Shown: positions 30,501 through 39,499 of the stretch, piece after piece
How positions within the stretch are numbered: position 1 is the stretch's first letter
Layout: each line of letters starts with the position of its first letter
Source of the DNA: Chloroflexota bacterium
GTDB taxonomy: Bacteria; Chloroflexota; Limnocylindria; Limnocylindrales; CSP1-4
Assembly: GCA_003169735.1 (NCBI GenBank)
Contig: PNAP01000100.1
Span: 1-51,102, forward strand
Direction: 5' to 3'
DNA: 51,102 nt
Program-made: the position numbers and the translations under genes
The notes under the pieces: model-generated
Told to the model about the DNA's origin: nothing
Databases searched by the model: none
The model's input: the letters and a program-made list of their open reading frames with translations, nothing else

Positions 30501-31970
30501 ATGCGGACGACGCTCGACCCGCTCGACCCGACCGACGAGCCCTCGGGCTTCGTCCTGCTGCCGGCCCTCCTGCGGCTGGTCCGCCATCTCCGCTCCGCGG
30601 GCGTCGCCGTGTCGACGTCCGAGGTCATCGACGCCATGGCAGCGCTTCAATCGATCGATCTGCTCGACCGGCCGGTGGTCCGCTCGGCCCTCCTTGCGAC
30701 GCTCATCAAAGCGGTCGATGACGTCGGCACGTTCGACCTCCTGTTCAACCTGCACTTCGCCCTCCGAGCGGCGACGCCCGTAACCGGGACCGGCAGAGGG
30801 GAGCCGCGCGCCATCGCCCGGCGCGAGATCGCCACGAGCCTCGACCGCATCGCCCTGGACCAGCAAAGCGCGGAGGGGGCGAACGCGCACCTCGAGATGA
30901 TCATGGAGGCCATCCGCCGCGGCGACCCGGACGCGCTCCGCGCGCTAGCCGCGTTGTCCGTCGAGCGCTTCGGTGGATTGGATTCGCAGGCCGGTGCCTC
31001 GGAGCGGTACTTCCTGTATCGGATCCTGCGCTCGCTCGAACTGTCGCGGTTGATGACCCAGATGCTGGCCACCGAGCGGCTGGAGGCCGGGCAGGCGGGC
31101 GTGGACGAGCGCGCGCTGCGCGCCGAGCTTGCCGAGCGAATCGAGGCCTTCAAGCAGCTTATCGCCGCCCAGATCCGGAACCAGCTCGCCGAGACACGCG
31201 GGGCCGACGAAACAGCGCGTTCGCTCGAACTGCTGGGCACGGACGAGGTCGATTTCCTGGGCGCGTCGCCGCGCCAGCTGGCCGCGATGCGCGAGTCGAT
31301 CCGGCCACTGGCGCGAACGCTCGCCTCGAAGATGGCGAGGCGACGCCGACGGCGCGATCGCGGCCGGCTTGACGTGCGGCGTACCGTCCGACGGTCGCTT
31401 GCGACTGGTGGCGTCCTGCTCGACCCGGTCTTTCGACACCCGAAGGTGTCCCGGCCCGACCTCTATCTCCTCTGCGACGTGTCCGGATCGGTGGCCGAGT
31501 TCGCATCCTTCACGCTGACGCTGCTCCAGGCGATGACGGCCGAGTTCAGCCGGATGCGCTCGTTCGCCTTCGTCGACGGCATCGACGAGGTGACCGACCA
31601 TCTCAAGGACGTCGCATCGTTCCTGGAGGTGCGCCACGTCCTGTATCGCGCCGATGTCGTCCGCGACGACGGACACTCCGACTACGGAGCCGTCTTCGCG
31701 CGGTTCCTGGAACGGTTCGGGTCGGGCATCGACTCACGCTCCACGATCATCATCACCGGCGATGCCCGAGTGAACTATCACGAGCCCCGCCTCGACGCAC
31801 TTCGCGTCATCCACGCCCGAGCGCGACGGGTCTATCTGCTGAACCCCGAACCGAAGACCGACTGGAACACGACCGATTCGATCGTCGATGTCTATCGGGG
31901 CGGCGTCGACGAGGTGTTCGAGGTGCGGAACATCCGCCAGCTCGGCGAAGCGGTCTTCCGAATCGGATGA
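30501..31970 (+). CDS. VWA-domain protein, CoxE-like
   Basis: 489 residues. The N-terminal half is helical (SGFVLLPALLRLVRHLRSAG, then TSEVIDAMAALQSIDLL), the middle has an arginine-rich linker (ARRRRRRDRG, RRTVRRSL), and the C-terminus is a von Willebrand A domain with the metal site DVSGSV near residue 326 and GDARVNY later. This is the architecture of CoxE/YehP proteins, which work with MoxR/CoxD ATPases in metallocofactor insertion. The MoxR gene of this window lies at 23071-24018, on the far side of the pathway genes. ATG 30501 is selected as the first methionine before conserved sequence. Cytoplasmic. Confidence 0.8.
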   Translation: MRTTLDPLDPTDEPSGFVLLPALLRLVRHLRSAGVAVSTSEVIDAMAALQSIDLLDRPVVRSALLATLIKAVDDVGTFDLLFNLHFALRAATPVTGTGRGEPRAIARREIATSLDRIALDQQSAEGANAHLEMIMEAIRRGDPDALRALAALSVERFGGLDSQAGASERYFLYRILRSLELSRLMTQMLATERLEAGQAGVDERALRAELAERIEAFKQLIAAQIRNQLAETRGADETARSLELLGTDEVDFLGASPRQLAAMRESIRPLARTLASKMARRRRRRDRGRLDVRRTVRRSLATGGVLLDPVFRHPKVSRPDLYLLCDVSGSVAEFASFTLTLLQAMTAEFSRMRSFAFVDGIDEVTDHLKDVASFLEVRHVLYRADVVRDDGHSDYGAVFARFLERFGSGIDSRSTIIITGDARVNYHEPRLDALRVIHARARRVYLLNPEPKTDWNTTDSIVDVYRGGVDEVFEVRNIRQLGEAVFRIG

Positions 31971-32281
31971 ATGGTCGCGGCTGAGCGGGTACCAGGCCGG
32001 AACGGCAAGCTGGGCCGAACCGTCCTCGAGCACACGTACCCTAGTCTGAGTCCTGGCCGCGACGTCGGCGAGCTCGAACGTGGGATAAGACTCGATCGGC
32101 GCAACCCGGCTGACCTGGGTCAGGTTGGCGTAGATCCAGGTGTCGTCGCCGGGTGGGCAGTCGGGGCACTGCTGGGCCTCGAGACCACCGGTGATCACGG
32201 ATGGCGAGTACGAAGCACTCGCAGCCCTGGCGACGTAACGCTGTACGCGGGCCTGTGTGTTGATCGCGGTCCCAGAAGCCG
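31971..32281 (-). other. No assigned gene; possible unrecognised coding remnant
   Basis: The minus frame here has plausible protein composition (WIYANLTQVSRVAPIESYPT, FELADVAARTQTRVRVLE) and then runs antisense into the VWA gene. I know no family for it. It may be a relic or chance. Confidence 0.25.
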
Positions 32282-32460
32282 CTACACGATCGGTAGACCG
32301 TGCGTGCCGACCACGATGAGGTCGGCGCGTTCGGCTTCGGCCACCACGGTTACTGCGGTCGCCGGGTCGCCGGGTCGCCGCTCCAGATGATGGACTCGGC
32401 ACGGACGCCCGCCTTCCGAGCGCGGTCACGACCTGCGGACCGTCGACTCGACGTGCTCGG
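32282..32460 (-). pseudogene. Universal stress protein (UspA) C-terminal remnant
   Basis: The minus strand ends in AVTVVAEAERADLIVVGTHG followed by LPIV and a stop: the ATP-binding GDPA...ADLIVVG(S/T)HG region of UspA-family proteins. Upstream the matching part (ARKAGVRAESIIWSGDPAT) is in another frame. Between them an 8-bp unit is present twice in tandem (ACCCGGCG ACCCGGCG), which breaks the frame. The N-terminal half is missing. It follows the MFS gene closely. Confidence 0.6.
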
Positions 32461-32466
32461 GGAAAG

Positions 32467-34161
32467 TCAAACGTCCACGGCGACCGCCTGCGGCGCCTCC
32501 GGCTCGGCCCGGCGGCGGCGCGGCAGAGCGAAGGCCAGCAGGAACGTAGCCACGACGGCGAGGACGTTGGCGACCGTGGCCAGTTGCATCGCGTCCGTGA
32601 AGACCTGGCGCTCGGCGGAGGTCGCGGCCGACGCGAACGCCACGGACGCTGGAGAAGCATCAGACGGTGGACAGCTGGGAGGGATCGCGGTCGGGTCGGT
32701 CTCGTTGGCGCGGTCGTGGAAGCAGACTTTGAACTGCGCCACAGCGCCGTCGATCGCGCCCGCCGGCAACGAGCTCGCGAGGCTTGCCCGCAACTGCGGC
32801 TCCACAGCCGTCGCCGCTGAGTCGGCCGTCGAGCCGATGAGCGAGAAGAAGGCGATGCCGATGATCGCCACACCGATCGCGGCGCCCACGCGCTGACCGG
32901 TGTTGAGCACGCCCGACGCGGCGCCTGCCTGGTGCGGATCGACGTTGCCCAGGATCACTCCGATCAGCGGCGCGATCACCAGTCCGGAACCCAGGCCGCC
33001 GACGAGGAGCGTCGGCGCAAGGTCGATGCCGGCGAGCGTGTCGCCGACCAGGTGGATCGTCACGATCAGCCCGCTGAGGCCAACGATCACCAGGGCACTG
33101 CCGATCAGGATCACGGTCCGGCCGAGCCGCGCCTGCGCCTTGGAAGACAGCGCGGACCCCACGAAGCTGCCGGCGGCGAAGGGCACGATCGCCAGACCGG
33201 TCGCGAGCGGGTCGAAGCCCAGGCCGATCTGGAGATAGAGGGAGAGCGTGAAGAAGACGGACGTGAAGCCGGCGAAGTAGATGAGCGACATGAGCAGCCC
33301 GATCACGAACGGGCGGTCTCGGAACAGGTCGAAGTGCACCAGGGTGGACTCGCCCCGGCTCGAACGGCGCCGCTCCCAGGCCAGGAAGCCCGCCAGCACC
33401 GCGAACGACCCGATCAGGCTGGCCAGCGTCCAGAGCGGCCAGCCGGCGTCGCGACCCTCCACCAGGGGCAGCGTGAACATGACCAGGCCGATCGACACCA
33501 GCGCCGCGCCGACCAGGTCTGGGCGAGCGCGCACCGGGCTGCGCGTCTCGCGCATGTACCGACCGGCCGCGAACAGCGAGAAGATGCCCACCGGCAGGTT
33601 GACCAGGAAGACGGGCCGCCAGTCCAGTCCGGCGATGTTCAATGCGATCAACACGCCGCCGGCCAGCGGCCCCAGGACCGTGGCGATGCCGATCGTGGCG
33701 CCGACCGTGCCGAACGCGGTCCCTCGCTCGCGGCCGGAGAAGGAGACCTGGATGGTGGAGAGGATCTGCGGGTAGAGCATGGCCGCGCCCGCGCCCTGGA
33801 TGACGCGCGACAGGATCAGCAGCTCCGGCGTCGGCGCGATGCCACACGTCACCGACGCGACGGTGAAGACGATCATCCCGGCGATGAACAGGCGCTTGCG
33901 GCCGAACAGGTCGCCCAGCCGCCCGCCGGTGATGAGCAGCGCCCCATAGGCGAGCTGATAACCGGAGAGAACCCACTCGATCTGCGCGTAGGACGCCGCC
34001 AGGCTGCGCTCGATGGCCGGGATGGCCACGTTCACGATGGTCGTATCCAGGTTCACCATGAACGAGCCGGTGAGGACGATCGCGAGGGCGAGCCACCGCC
34101 GAGGATCGGGCACGTCGGCGGCTGTCTGTTGCGGCTGCGTGGCCGCGGTTGCCTCAGCCAT
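32467..34161 (-). CDS. MFS multidrug exporter, DHA2 (EmrB/QacA) family
   Basis: 564 residues with 14 predicted membrane segments. Motifs: LDTTIVNVAIPAIERSL in helix 1, GGRLGDLFGRKRLFIAG (motif A) in the loop after helix 2, and RVIQGAGAAMLYPQILSTI (motif B). These place it among drug:H+ antiporters of the DHA2 group, which export amphipathic drugs or other small molecules from the cytoplasm. ATG 34161 starts the typical short cytoplasmic N-terminus; the in-frame extension to 34332 is a remnant of another protein. The extracytoplasmic loop before the last helix (about residues 470-520) has two cysteines. Substrate unknown; no regulator gene is adjacent. Confidence 0.85.
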   Translation of the reverse strand: MAEATAATQPQQTAADVPDPRRWLALAIVLTGSFMVNLDTTIVNVAIPAIERSLAASYAQIEWVLSGYQLAYGALLITGGRLGDLFGRKRLFIAGMIVFTVASVTCGIAPTPELLILSRVIQGAGAAMLYPQILSTIQVSFSGRERGTAFGTVGATIGIATVLGPLAGGVLIALNIAGLDWRPVFLVNLPVGIFSLFAAGRYMRETRSPVRARPDLVGAALVSIGLVMFTLPLVEGRDAGWPLWTLASLIGSFAVLAGFLAWERRRSSRGESTLVHFDLFRDRPFVIGLLMSLIYFAGFTSVFFTLSLYLQIGLGFDPLATGLAIVPFAAGSFVGSALSSKAQARLGRTVILIGSALVIVGLSGLIVTIHLVGDTLAGIDLAPTLLVGGLGSGLVIAPLIGVILGNVDPHQAGAASGVLNTGQRVGAAIGVAIIGIAFFSLIGSTADSAATAVEPQLRASLASSLPAGAIDGAVAQFKVCFHDRANETDPTAIPPSCPPSDASPASVAFASAATSAERQVFTDAMQLATVANVLAVVATFLLAFALPRRRRAEPEAPQAVAVDV

Positions 34162-34332
34162 TGGATCCGGCCTCCGTTCCCTGGGCCGCGACGACTCGCG
34201 AGCCTGCACAGCCACCCACGGCGCGCTGCCGCCCAGGGTGGCGTCCACGATGGTCAGCAGGGCCTCCTGTAGGGTCTCGAGGTCGACCTCGTCGCGTAAC
34301 CGGGCTCGATGGCGGAGATCGGCGCGAGGCAT
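34162..34332 (-). pseudogene. C-terminal remnant resembling a sensor histidine kinase tail
   Basis: Directly upstream of, and in frame with, the exporter lies ARLRDEVDLETLQEALLTIV followed by DATLGGSAPWVAVQ. In many actinobacterial and chloroflexal membrane sensors the protein ends with a helix like FRDEVDLxALxxDLLxVVxxTMQPxxxSLW. I take this as the last 45 residues of such a gene fused to the exporter's 5' region after its body was lost. Confidence 0.4.
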
Positions 34333-34484
34333 GGGGTCCGACCGAACCGCCAGGTCAGGTGCCCAGAGTACGTCCCGTGCGTCCGGAGAACGTTACCGGG
34401 GACGGCAGCAACCAGAACCGGGGCCTGGCAGCCACGGCCGGCTTGTCAGCCGTCCGCGGCCAGGCCCCCGGGGCCTTGACCCGA

Positions 34485-34509
34485 CTTGGTGGCGGATTCT
34501 TCGGCTGCC
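34485..34509 (-). repeat. GCCGAAGA element, solo copy
   Basis: The complement reads GCAGCCGAAGAATCCGCCAC then CAAG, matching the element at 3937, 4099, 8825, 8948 and 9722. Confidence 0.5.
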
Positions 34510-34532
34510 TTTTACGGTTGGACTGAGGCCGT

Positions 34533-34571
34533 CGCGCGCGACGCGCCGATTCCAAAAAAAAAGGCGCGCCC
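34533..34571 (-). repeat. GGAATCGGCGCG palindrome element, copy 1 near 34.5 kb
   Basis: GTCGCGCGCGACGCGCC, GATTCC, nine A, then GGCGCGCC. GGCGCGCC is itself palindromic and can pair with GACGCGCC across the A-run. A direct copy is at 35045-35084. Confidence 0.65.
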
Positions 34572-34771
34572 ACCCAGCCAACGGGCGCTACCGAAATACG
34601 ACGAAATGGACATCAGACCCAGGGGCGCCCGGCGATGGGACGATCACGGTGGTTCAGGGTCGGCTGAACGTCCTATTGGCACTCTGCCGGGGTATCTCGG
34701 GCATACTCCTCCCCCTGGCGGATCGGCGTCCCTGCCGCGAGCCGCGTTCAGGTGTCAAGAAGGAGATCGGT

Positions 34772-35041
34772 GTGACGAAGATCGTGTTGACCCACGCTGT
34801 CGAGGACGTGGAGCGCTGGCTGGGGTTCAAAAAGGAGCGGGCCGATGCGATCGGGGCGATGGGCGGGTCGAACGTCGTCGACCACGTCGCGGCGGATGGC
34901 AGCAAGAACGTTGCCATCAGCGCCGATGTCGCCGACCCTGAGGCCATCAAGGCCGGTCTTGCGTCGCCCCCGCCGGAGTTGGCGGCCGCGATGAAGCGGC
35001 ATGGGGTCATCCCGCCGGTGAGCGCCCACATCGAGAAGTAG
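34772..35041 (+). CDS. Small protein of unknown function (89 aa)
   Basis: The product starts MTKIVLTHAVEDVERWLGFK and contains GSNVVDHVAADGSKNVAISA and PPELAAAMKRHGVIPPV. The pattern of alternating strands and helices suggests a small ferredoxin-like fold, as in ABM-type monooxygenase-like proteins, but I cannot name the family. GTG 34772 has AAGGAG 7 nt upstream, so it is preferred over the long open frame upstream. It is bracketed by two directly repeated palindrome elements at 34533 and 35045, the second beginning 3 nt after its stop. It is probably cytoplasmic. Confidence 0.65.
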   Translation: MTKIVLTHAVEDVERWLGFKKERADAIGAMGGSNVVDHVAADGSKNVAISADVADPEAIKAGLASPPPELAAAMKRHGVIPPVSAHIEK

Positions 35042-35044
35042 TTT

Positions 35045-35084
35045 CCGTCGCGCGCGACGCGCCTATTCCTAAAGAGGGCGCGCC
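35045..35084 (-). repeat. GGAATCGGCGCG palindrome element, copy 2
   Basis: GTCGCGCGCGACGCGCC, TATTCCTAAAGA, then GGGCGCGCC, immediately after the stop at 35041. Same orientation as the copy 510 bp upstream. It could serve as a terminator for the small gene. Confidence 0.65.
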
Positions 35085-35286
35085 CGCGGCAGAGATGACG
35101 GGCTGTCGCCACGACCGATCATCGAATGACGGGCGCCGAAACACGCACACAGAGTCGAATCCTCATGGCGCGGCTCGACCAGCTTCGCGACGGCTACTCG
35201 GTGCAGCGCGACCTCAACTGAGGGCGCATTCGTGAGGACGCGCGCGACCCTCGAGAGCATCGGAGCGCGCCCGACGGCAGGACGCG

Positions 35287-38200
35287 TTATCCGTGGCGAG
35301 CGCGGTCCGCGAGCGGGGCCAGCAACCTGACGTTGAGCCGATGCATGGTGCCGTCGTTCAACTGCAGCTGGAACTGCTGGCAGCGCAGCGCGGGATACCA
35401 CTGTGCGCGTGTCCGCCAGCGGTACGTGTAGACGTTCGTAGCGGCGTTGAAGTGCAACCCCTGCTGTCCGAGCGGCCGGGTGTGCCGGCGGCTGCCGGGA
35501 ACGAGGGTACCGGTCGGGCAGGCGCTGTAGCGCTTGTGCCACGGGGAGCCGGACGCCAGGACGTCGAGTCCATAGGCGCCGCCCAGGGTGAAGTGGATTC
35601 GCATGATCGAGCCCGCGTGAGCGTTGTTCACGTTCGGTGGCGCATTGGTGGGACTGACCCAGGCGAAGGCGTAGTCGACGGTCGGGTTCGACACCGTGGT
35701 CACCACGTCCGCGCTCGTGTTGTCCGTCCCGTCCGGGTCGAGCGTGTCGCTCGACACCGTCACCTGGTTCGTGACCACGCCCGGGGTGTTCGGATTGACT
35801 TCGATGATGGGCTGCCTGGAACCGAGCGCGAGGATGCTTGGGAACGTGCATTTCACGTCATTGGGGTCGGCCGTCGACGTGTCGAGATCGCACTCGGAGC
35901 TGGACCCGCTGTCCACGTAGTCGAGTCCCGGCGGCAGGTCGTCCAGGACAACCACGTTGCTCGCGGCGTCTGGTCCGTCATTGGTGATGTTCAGCTCGTA
36001 GTCATACGGGGTGCCCACCGTCGCGTCAGTCGGGCCGGTCTTCTCGATCGCGAGGTCAGCGGAGAGGGGCGGCGCTGCTGGCACCTCGATCGCCGCGGAG
36101 AACTCCGAGGTATCGGTGGCGTAGTCGAGCGTGGCGGTCGCCGTGATCCAACTGCCGACAGGTGTGGCCACGTCCGCCGAGAAGGTGGCATGCCCGGCGC
36201 TGTCGGTGTTCACGGTCTCGTCGCCGAGGTACGTCTGACCCTCGCCATAGCCGGACGGATCCTGGCTCGGGCTCGAGAAGAACTGGACCTCGAACGTGTC
36301 GCTCGCGCTGCTGTCCAGGGTGCCGGTGATCGTGGCACCCGACTCCGTCAGGGCCACGGAACCGAGGACCGGGAAGTTCTGGAGGCCGTTCGGGCCGGTG
36401 TCCGCGTCAAGCGCTTCGGGCGGGTCGTTCGCGGTGACGCCGTCGTTGGCAAGGTCGATCCCCAGCCCACCGTTGGCGAAGATGGCGTTGCTCCAGATCA
36501 GATCGCCCATGACGCTGGTGACGGCGACGCCCGCCAGGCCGTTGTGCGCGATGACGTTGGCGCCACTGGACGTCCCGGTCGAGGCTGCGCCGATCGTGTC
36601 GAAGTTGTTGCCACCGATGAGGAAGCCGTTGCCGTCGTTGCCGATGCTGCCCGTGCCGCCGGCGCCCGTGCCGACGTAGTTGGACACGAACGTGGCACCG
36701 CTGGAGGTGCCTGCGAATTCCACGCCGTTCGACCCGTTCCCGGAGATCACGTTCGACTGTCCGAGGATGCCGTTGGTCGTCGAGACCTTGATGCCGTCGC
36801 CGGTATTCCCGAGGTCGGCCGTGCCGGTGATATCGGTGCCGATCAGGTTGTTGGTCACGTGGGTGCCTGCGGCAGAGAAGTTGTTGGCGTACCCCACGCC
36901 CGCCTGGCCGTTACCGGAGATGAGATTGCCCGTTACGAGTGTCGGCACGGCCCCATCGGCCACCACGATGCCGTCGCCGGTGTTCCCGATCGCGTCGGTC
37001 CCCGTGATGTCCGTCCCGATGGAGTTGCCCTCGACGACGTTGTTGATGGTCTGGCGACCGGGGATCGTCAACTCTGACTGGCCCCGCACCTCCACGCCGG
37101 CCGCGTCGTTGCCCGAGATGACATTCCGCGCGGCTTCGGTCGTTCCGCCGATGGTGTTGACGTGTGCGCCAAGGTGGATGAGAACGCCGTCGTTGGTGTT
37201 GGCGGCCTGTGCTCCGGAGGCCGTGAGGCCGATGAAGTTGCCCTCGATCGTGTTGTCGTGTGCGCCTGTGGTGGTCAGCACGACGCCGTTCTGGAAGTTG
37301 ACGATGGCCAGGCCCTTCACGTCGCTGCTCGCGGCCGTGATCGTCAGCCCGTCGGTCGTCGAACCGGCGTTCGTGCCGTCGATGACGATCTCGATCGTCC
37401 GTGGGCTGGTCGAGGCGCCCGTCTGGGAATAGCCATCGATCGTGACGGGATCGGTGATCGCGGGAAGCGCCGAGTCGGGTTGGATGGTTTGGACGCCGCT
37501 CCCCGGAATGTCGAACGTGATCGTGTCGCTGCCGGACGTGGCGTTGGCATAGGTCAGGGCTTCGCGCAGCGAGGTGATGCAGTCATCCTCGATGACCACG
37601 TCCGCGGCTGTCGTCACGACCAGCGGATCGTTCGTACACACGCGGCGCTCGACCGCGCCGGTGTCGTCCTGGCCGCCGTGGGGACGGCTGGCGCCACGCT
37701 GGTCGGTTGTCAGGGCCGTGGCTCCGGCGTCGACAGCGGGGCTGCCGGACGTGGGGAGCTCCGTGTCCGTGGGGCCACCGTTGTCCTGCAATGATCCAAG
37801 AGCCGGATCGACGCCTGTCTGGTCGGTCGCGTCGGTGAATCCGCCGGCGTCAGCGGTGTTCCCGACCAGGTTGTGGCCGCCGCTGGTGAAGGTGCCTCTG
37901 ACGTCAGGCCCAAGGGAGGTGGCGGTGTTGCCCGCGACGATCGTGTTGGTGAGGGTGGCGGTAAGGTCGTTCTCGAACCCGCCTCCCTGGCCACTCGAGC
38001 TGCCATCGGCAGAGTTGCCGGTGATCGTGTCACTGTCCAGGGTCGCCGTGCCGAAGTTATCGATGCCGCCGCCGTGGGTATCGGTGGAGCCAGCGGCGTG
38101 GTTGTCGGTGATCGTGCTGTTCTTGACGACGAGGGTGCCTTCGCTGTAGATGCCGCCGCCGTGGGCGTTGGCGGTGTTCCCGGTCACCGTGCTCCGGATG

Positions 38201-38769
38201 ATCGTCATGTTGCCGCTGCTGTGGACGCCGCCTCCATCCCGAAATCCGCCGCTCGACGGAATCGCGGTGTTGTCCGAGACCGTGACCTCGGTCAGGGTGA
38301 CGATGCTCGTCGAGTCACCGCTCACGCCGCCGCCGCCCGGGATGACGTCTCCGCCACCCCCCGTGATCGTGAGGCCGCTGATCGAGACGGTTGCTCCCGC
38401 GACAGTGAAGATGCGGTAGTCGCCGCCTGTGTTTCGGTGAACGGCCAACACGCGCGCGCCCGGCCCAACGATGTCGATGTGGGTGGTGAGGGTCGGGAGA
38501 GCGCCTGTCAGCTCGATCGTTCCAGTGACGCTGCCGGTGAAGGCGATGCTGCTGTCGTCAACGTCGGCATTCGCCGCGTCGATCGCCTCGCGCAGCGTGC
38601 ATTCCGTGACATCGCACGTGCCGTCGCCCGGGTCGGCGATGGAGTTGACCGTGAAGTTCGCGACGCTGCCGGCGAGCGCCGGACCGGCCGCAATCGTGAG
38701 CAGCGACAGGGCGGCGGCGCAGGCAAGCGCAAGCAACTGCGTTGGCGCGTGGCGGTGATTTGGGACCAC
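35287..38769 (-). CDS. Secreted CSLREX / right-handed beta-helix / DUF11 surface protein
   Basis: 1160 residues. The signal peptide is LLALACAAALSLLTIAAGPA. Next is a CSLREX-type N-terminal motif (FTVNSIADPGDGTCD, then CTLREAIDAAN), with a second one near residue 395 (TSLREALTYAN). Between and after these are many beta-helix rungs rich in Asn, Gly and Thr (STVTGNTANAHGGGIYSEG, NVISGNDAAGVEVRG), ending near residue 850. A DUF11 domain follows (LAIEKTGPTDATVGTPYDYE, about residues 903-1030) and then a basic 120-residue C-terminal domain I do not recognise. GTG 38769 is chosen: GGGAGG precedes it and it opens the signal; ATG 38805 is possible. No LPxTG or sorting signal is seen. Likely cell-surface or extracellular. 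Confidence 0.8.
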   Translation of the reverse strand: MVPNHRHAPTQLLALACAAALSLLTIAAGPALAGSVANFTVNSIADPGDGTCDVTECTLREAIDAANADVDDSSIAFTGSVTGTIELTGALPTLTTHIDIVGPGARVLAVHRNTGGDYRIFTVAGATVSISGLTITGGGGDVIPGGGGVSGDSTSIVTLTEVTVSDNTAIPSSGGFRDGGGVHSSGNMTIIRSTVTGNTANAHGGGIYSEGTLVVKNSTITDNHAAGSTDTHGGGIDNFGTATLDSDTITGNSADGSSSGQGGGFENDLTATLTNTIVAGNTATSLGPDVRGTFTSGGHNLVGNTADAGGFTDATDQTGVDPALGSLQDNGGPTDTELPTSGSPAVDAGATALTTDQRGASRPHGGQDDTGAVERRVCTNDPLVVTTAADVVIEDDCITSLREALTYANATSGSDTITFDIPGSGVQTIQPDSALPAITDPVTIDGYSQTGASTSPRTIEIVIDGTNAGSTTDGLTITAASSDVKGLAIVNFQNGVVLTTTGAHDNTIEGNFIGLTASGAQAANTNDGVLIHLGAHVNTIGGTTEAARNVISGNDAAGVEVRGQSELTIPGRQTINNVVEGNSIGTDITGTDAIGNTGDGIVVADGAVPTLVTGNLISGNGQAGVGYANNFSAAGTHVTNNLIGTDITGTADLGNTGDGIKVSTTNGILGQSNVISGNGSNGVEFAGTSSGATFVSNYVGTGAGGTGSIGNDGNGFLIGGNNFDTIGAASTGTSSGANVIAHNGLAGVAVTSVMGDLIWSNAIFANGGLGIDLANDGVTANDPPEALDADTGPNGLQNFPVLGSVALTESGATITGTLDSSASDTFEVQFFSSPSQDPSGYGEGQTYLGDETVNTDSAGHATFSADVATPVGSWITATATLDYATDTSEFSAAIEVPAAPPLSADLAIEKTGPTDATVGTPYDYELNITNDGPDAASNVVVLDDLPPGLDYVDSGSSSECDLDTSTADPNDVKCTFPSILALGSRQPIIEVNPNTPGVVTNQVTVSSDTLDPDGTDNTSADVVTTVSNPTVDYAFAWVSPTNAPPNVNNAHAGSIMRIHFTLGGAYGLDVLASGSPWHKRYSACPTGTLVPGSRRHTRPLGQQGLHFNAATNVYTYRWRTRAQWYPALRCQQFQLQLNDGTMHRLNVRLLAPLADRARHG

Positions 38770-38908
38770 TGAAACCTCCCGGGACCCCGCCCAACCGCGC
38801 CGCATCCGCCCGCGCTCGTCCTCCGAGGTCCCCGGTGCGACTCTAGCGCCGCCTGGGCGATGCGTCAACGCTCTTCGGACGAAGTGGCGCGCCCTTCGTT
38901 GACGGGTC

Positions 38909-39499
38909 GTGGCGCGCTGGTATGCGCCAGATCTGGCAAAATTCATCAGCGAAGACACCCTACTCGGAGCGCAGACGGCACCGGTTACGAGACACCTCAG
39001 GGCGTACGGAGAAGCCGACCCGGTATCGAAGATTGACACCTCGGGTCATCGGACGACCAAGACGCTGCACCTCCGGGCGAGTCGATCCGCACGATTCGAC
39101 TCCACCCTGCCACCAGGCACAGAGTGCGTTGATCCTTCGCTGCATGGAAACGTCGACGTTGACGTCTCACAAGTGCAGCCCGCTTGGGAGGCCGGCAGTG
39201 TGGCCTCCTGTGCCGACTGGATCACAACCTCCGAGCAGTTCCTGTACACGGGCAGGAACAGACTTGGTCTCATGCCGATGCGTGTTGAGGTGAATGGCGG
39301 TTCCTACCGCTATGCGTTTGGCGGGGATGTCAGTGAGGGCGGCATAGCATGGTTGGCAAGGGCGAGCGTCCTGCTCGGCGACAATACAACCCAAGAGTGG
39401 GTCGGCTCCCGAATCCTCAGAGAGAATGGAGCGGCATGTGCCGATGCCAATGCGTTCACAGTCCCGATTCGACGATCGTCGGCCGCGGCCTCGTCATGA
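38909..39499 (+). pseudogene. Orphan RHS-repeat C-terminus (5'-truncated)
   Basis: The frame opens with RWYAPDLAKFISEDTLLG, then AYGEADPVSKIDTSGH. This is the end of the RHS-associated core domain (RYYDP..GRF.SEDP..........YA.NNP....DP.G), after which polymorphic toxins switch to a variable tip. Here about 150 residues follow with four cysteines and a GGSYRYAFGGDVSEGGIAWL stretch. A stop at 38900-38902 shows that no RHS repeats remain upstream. The tip family is unknown; it may be a displaced effector C-terminus. GTG 38909 may or may not serve as a start. Confidence 0.6.

Noticed and set aside
31734-32873. Long minus-strand frame across the VWA end and MFS end
   Set aside because: Low-complexity Arg/Ser/Pro composition; it crosses two well-supported genes. 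Only the Usp-like and an unrecognised segment within it look coding, in other or mixed frames.
35287-39039. Longer start (39039) for the CSLREX protein
   Set aside because: The added 90 residues are not signal-like and lie antisense to the RHS remnant; GTG 38769 has a good ribosome site and begins the signal peptide.
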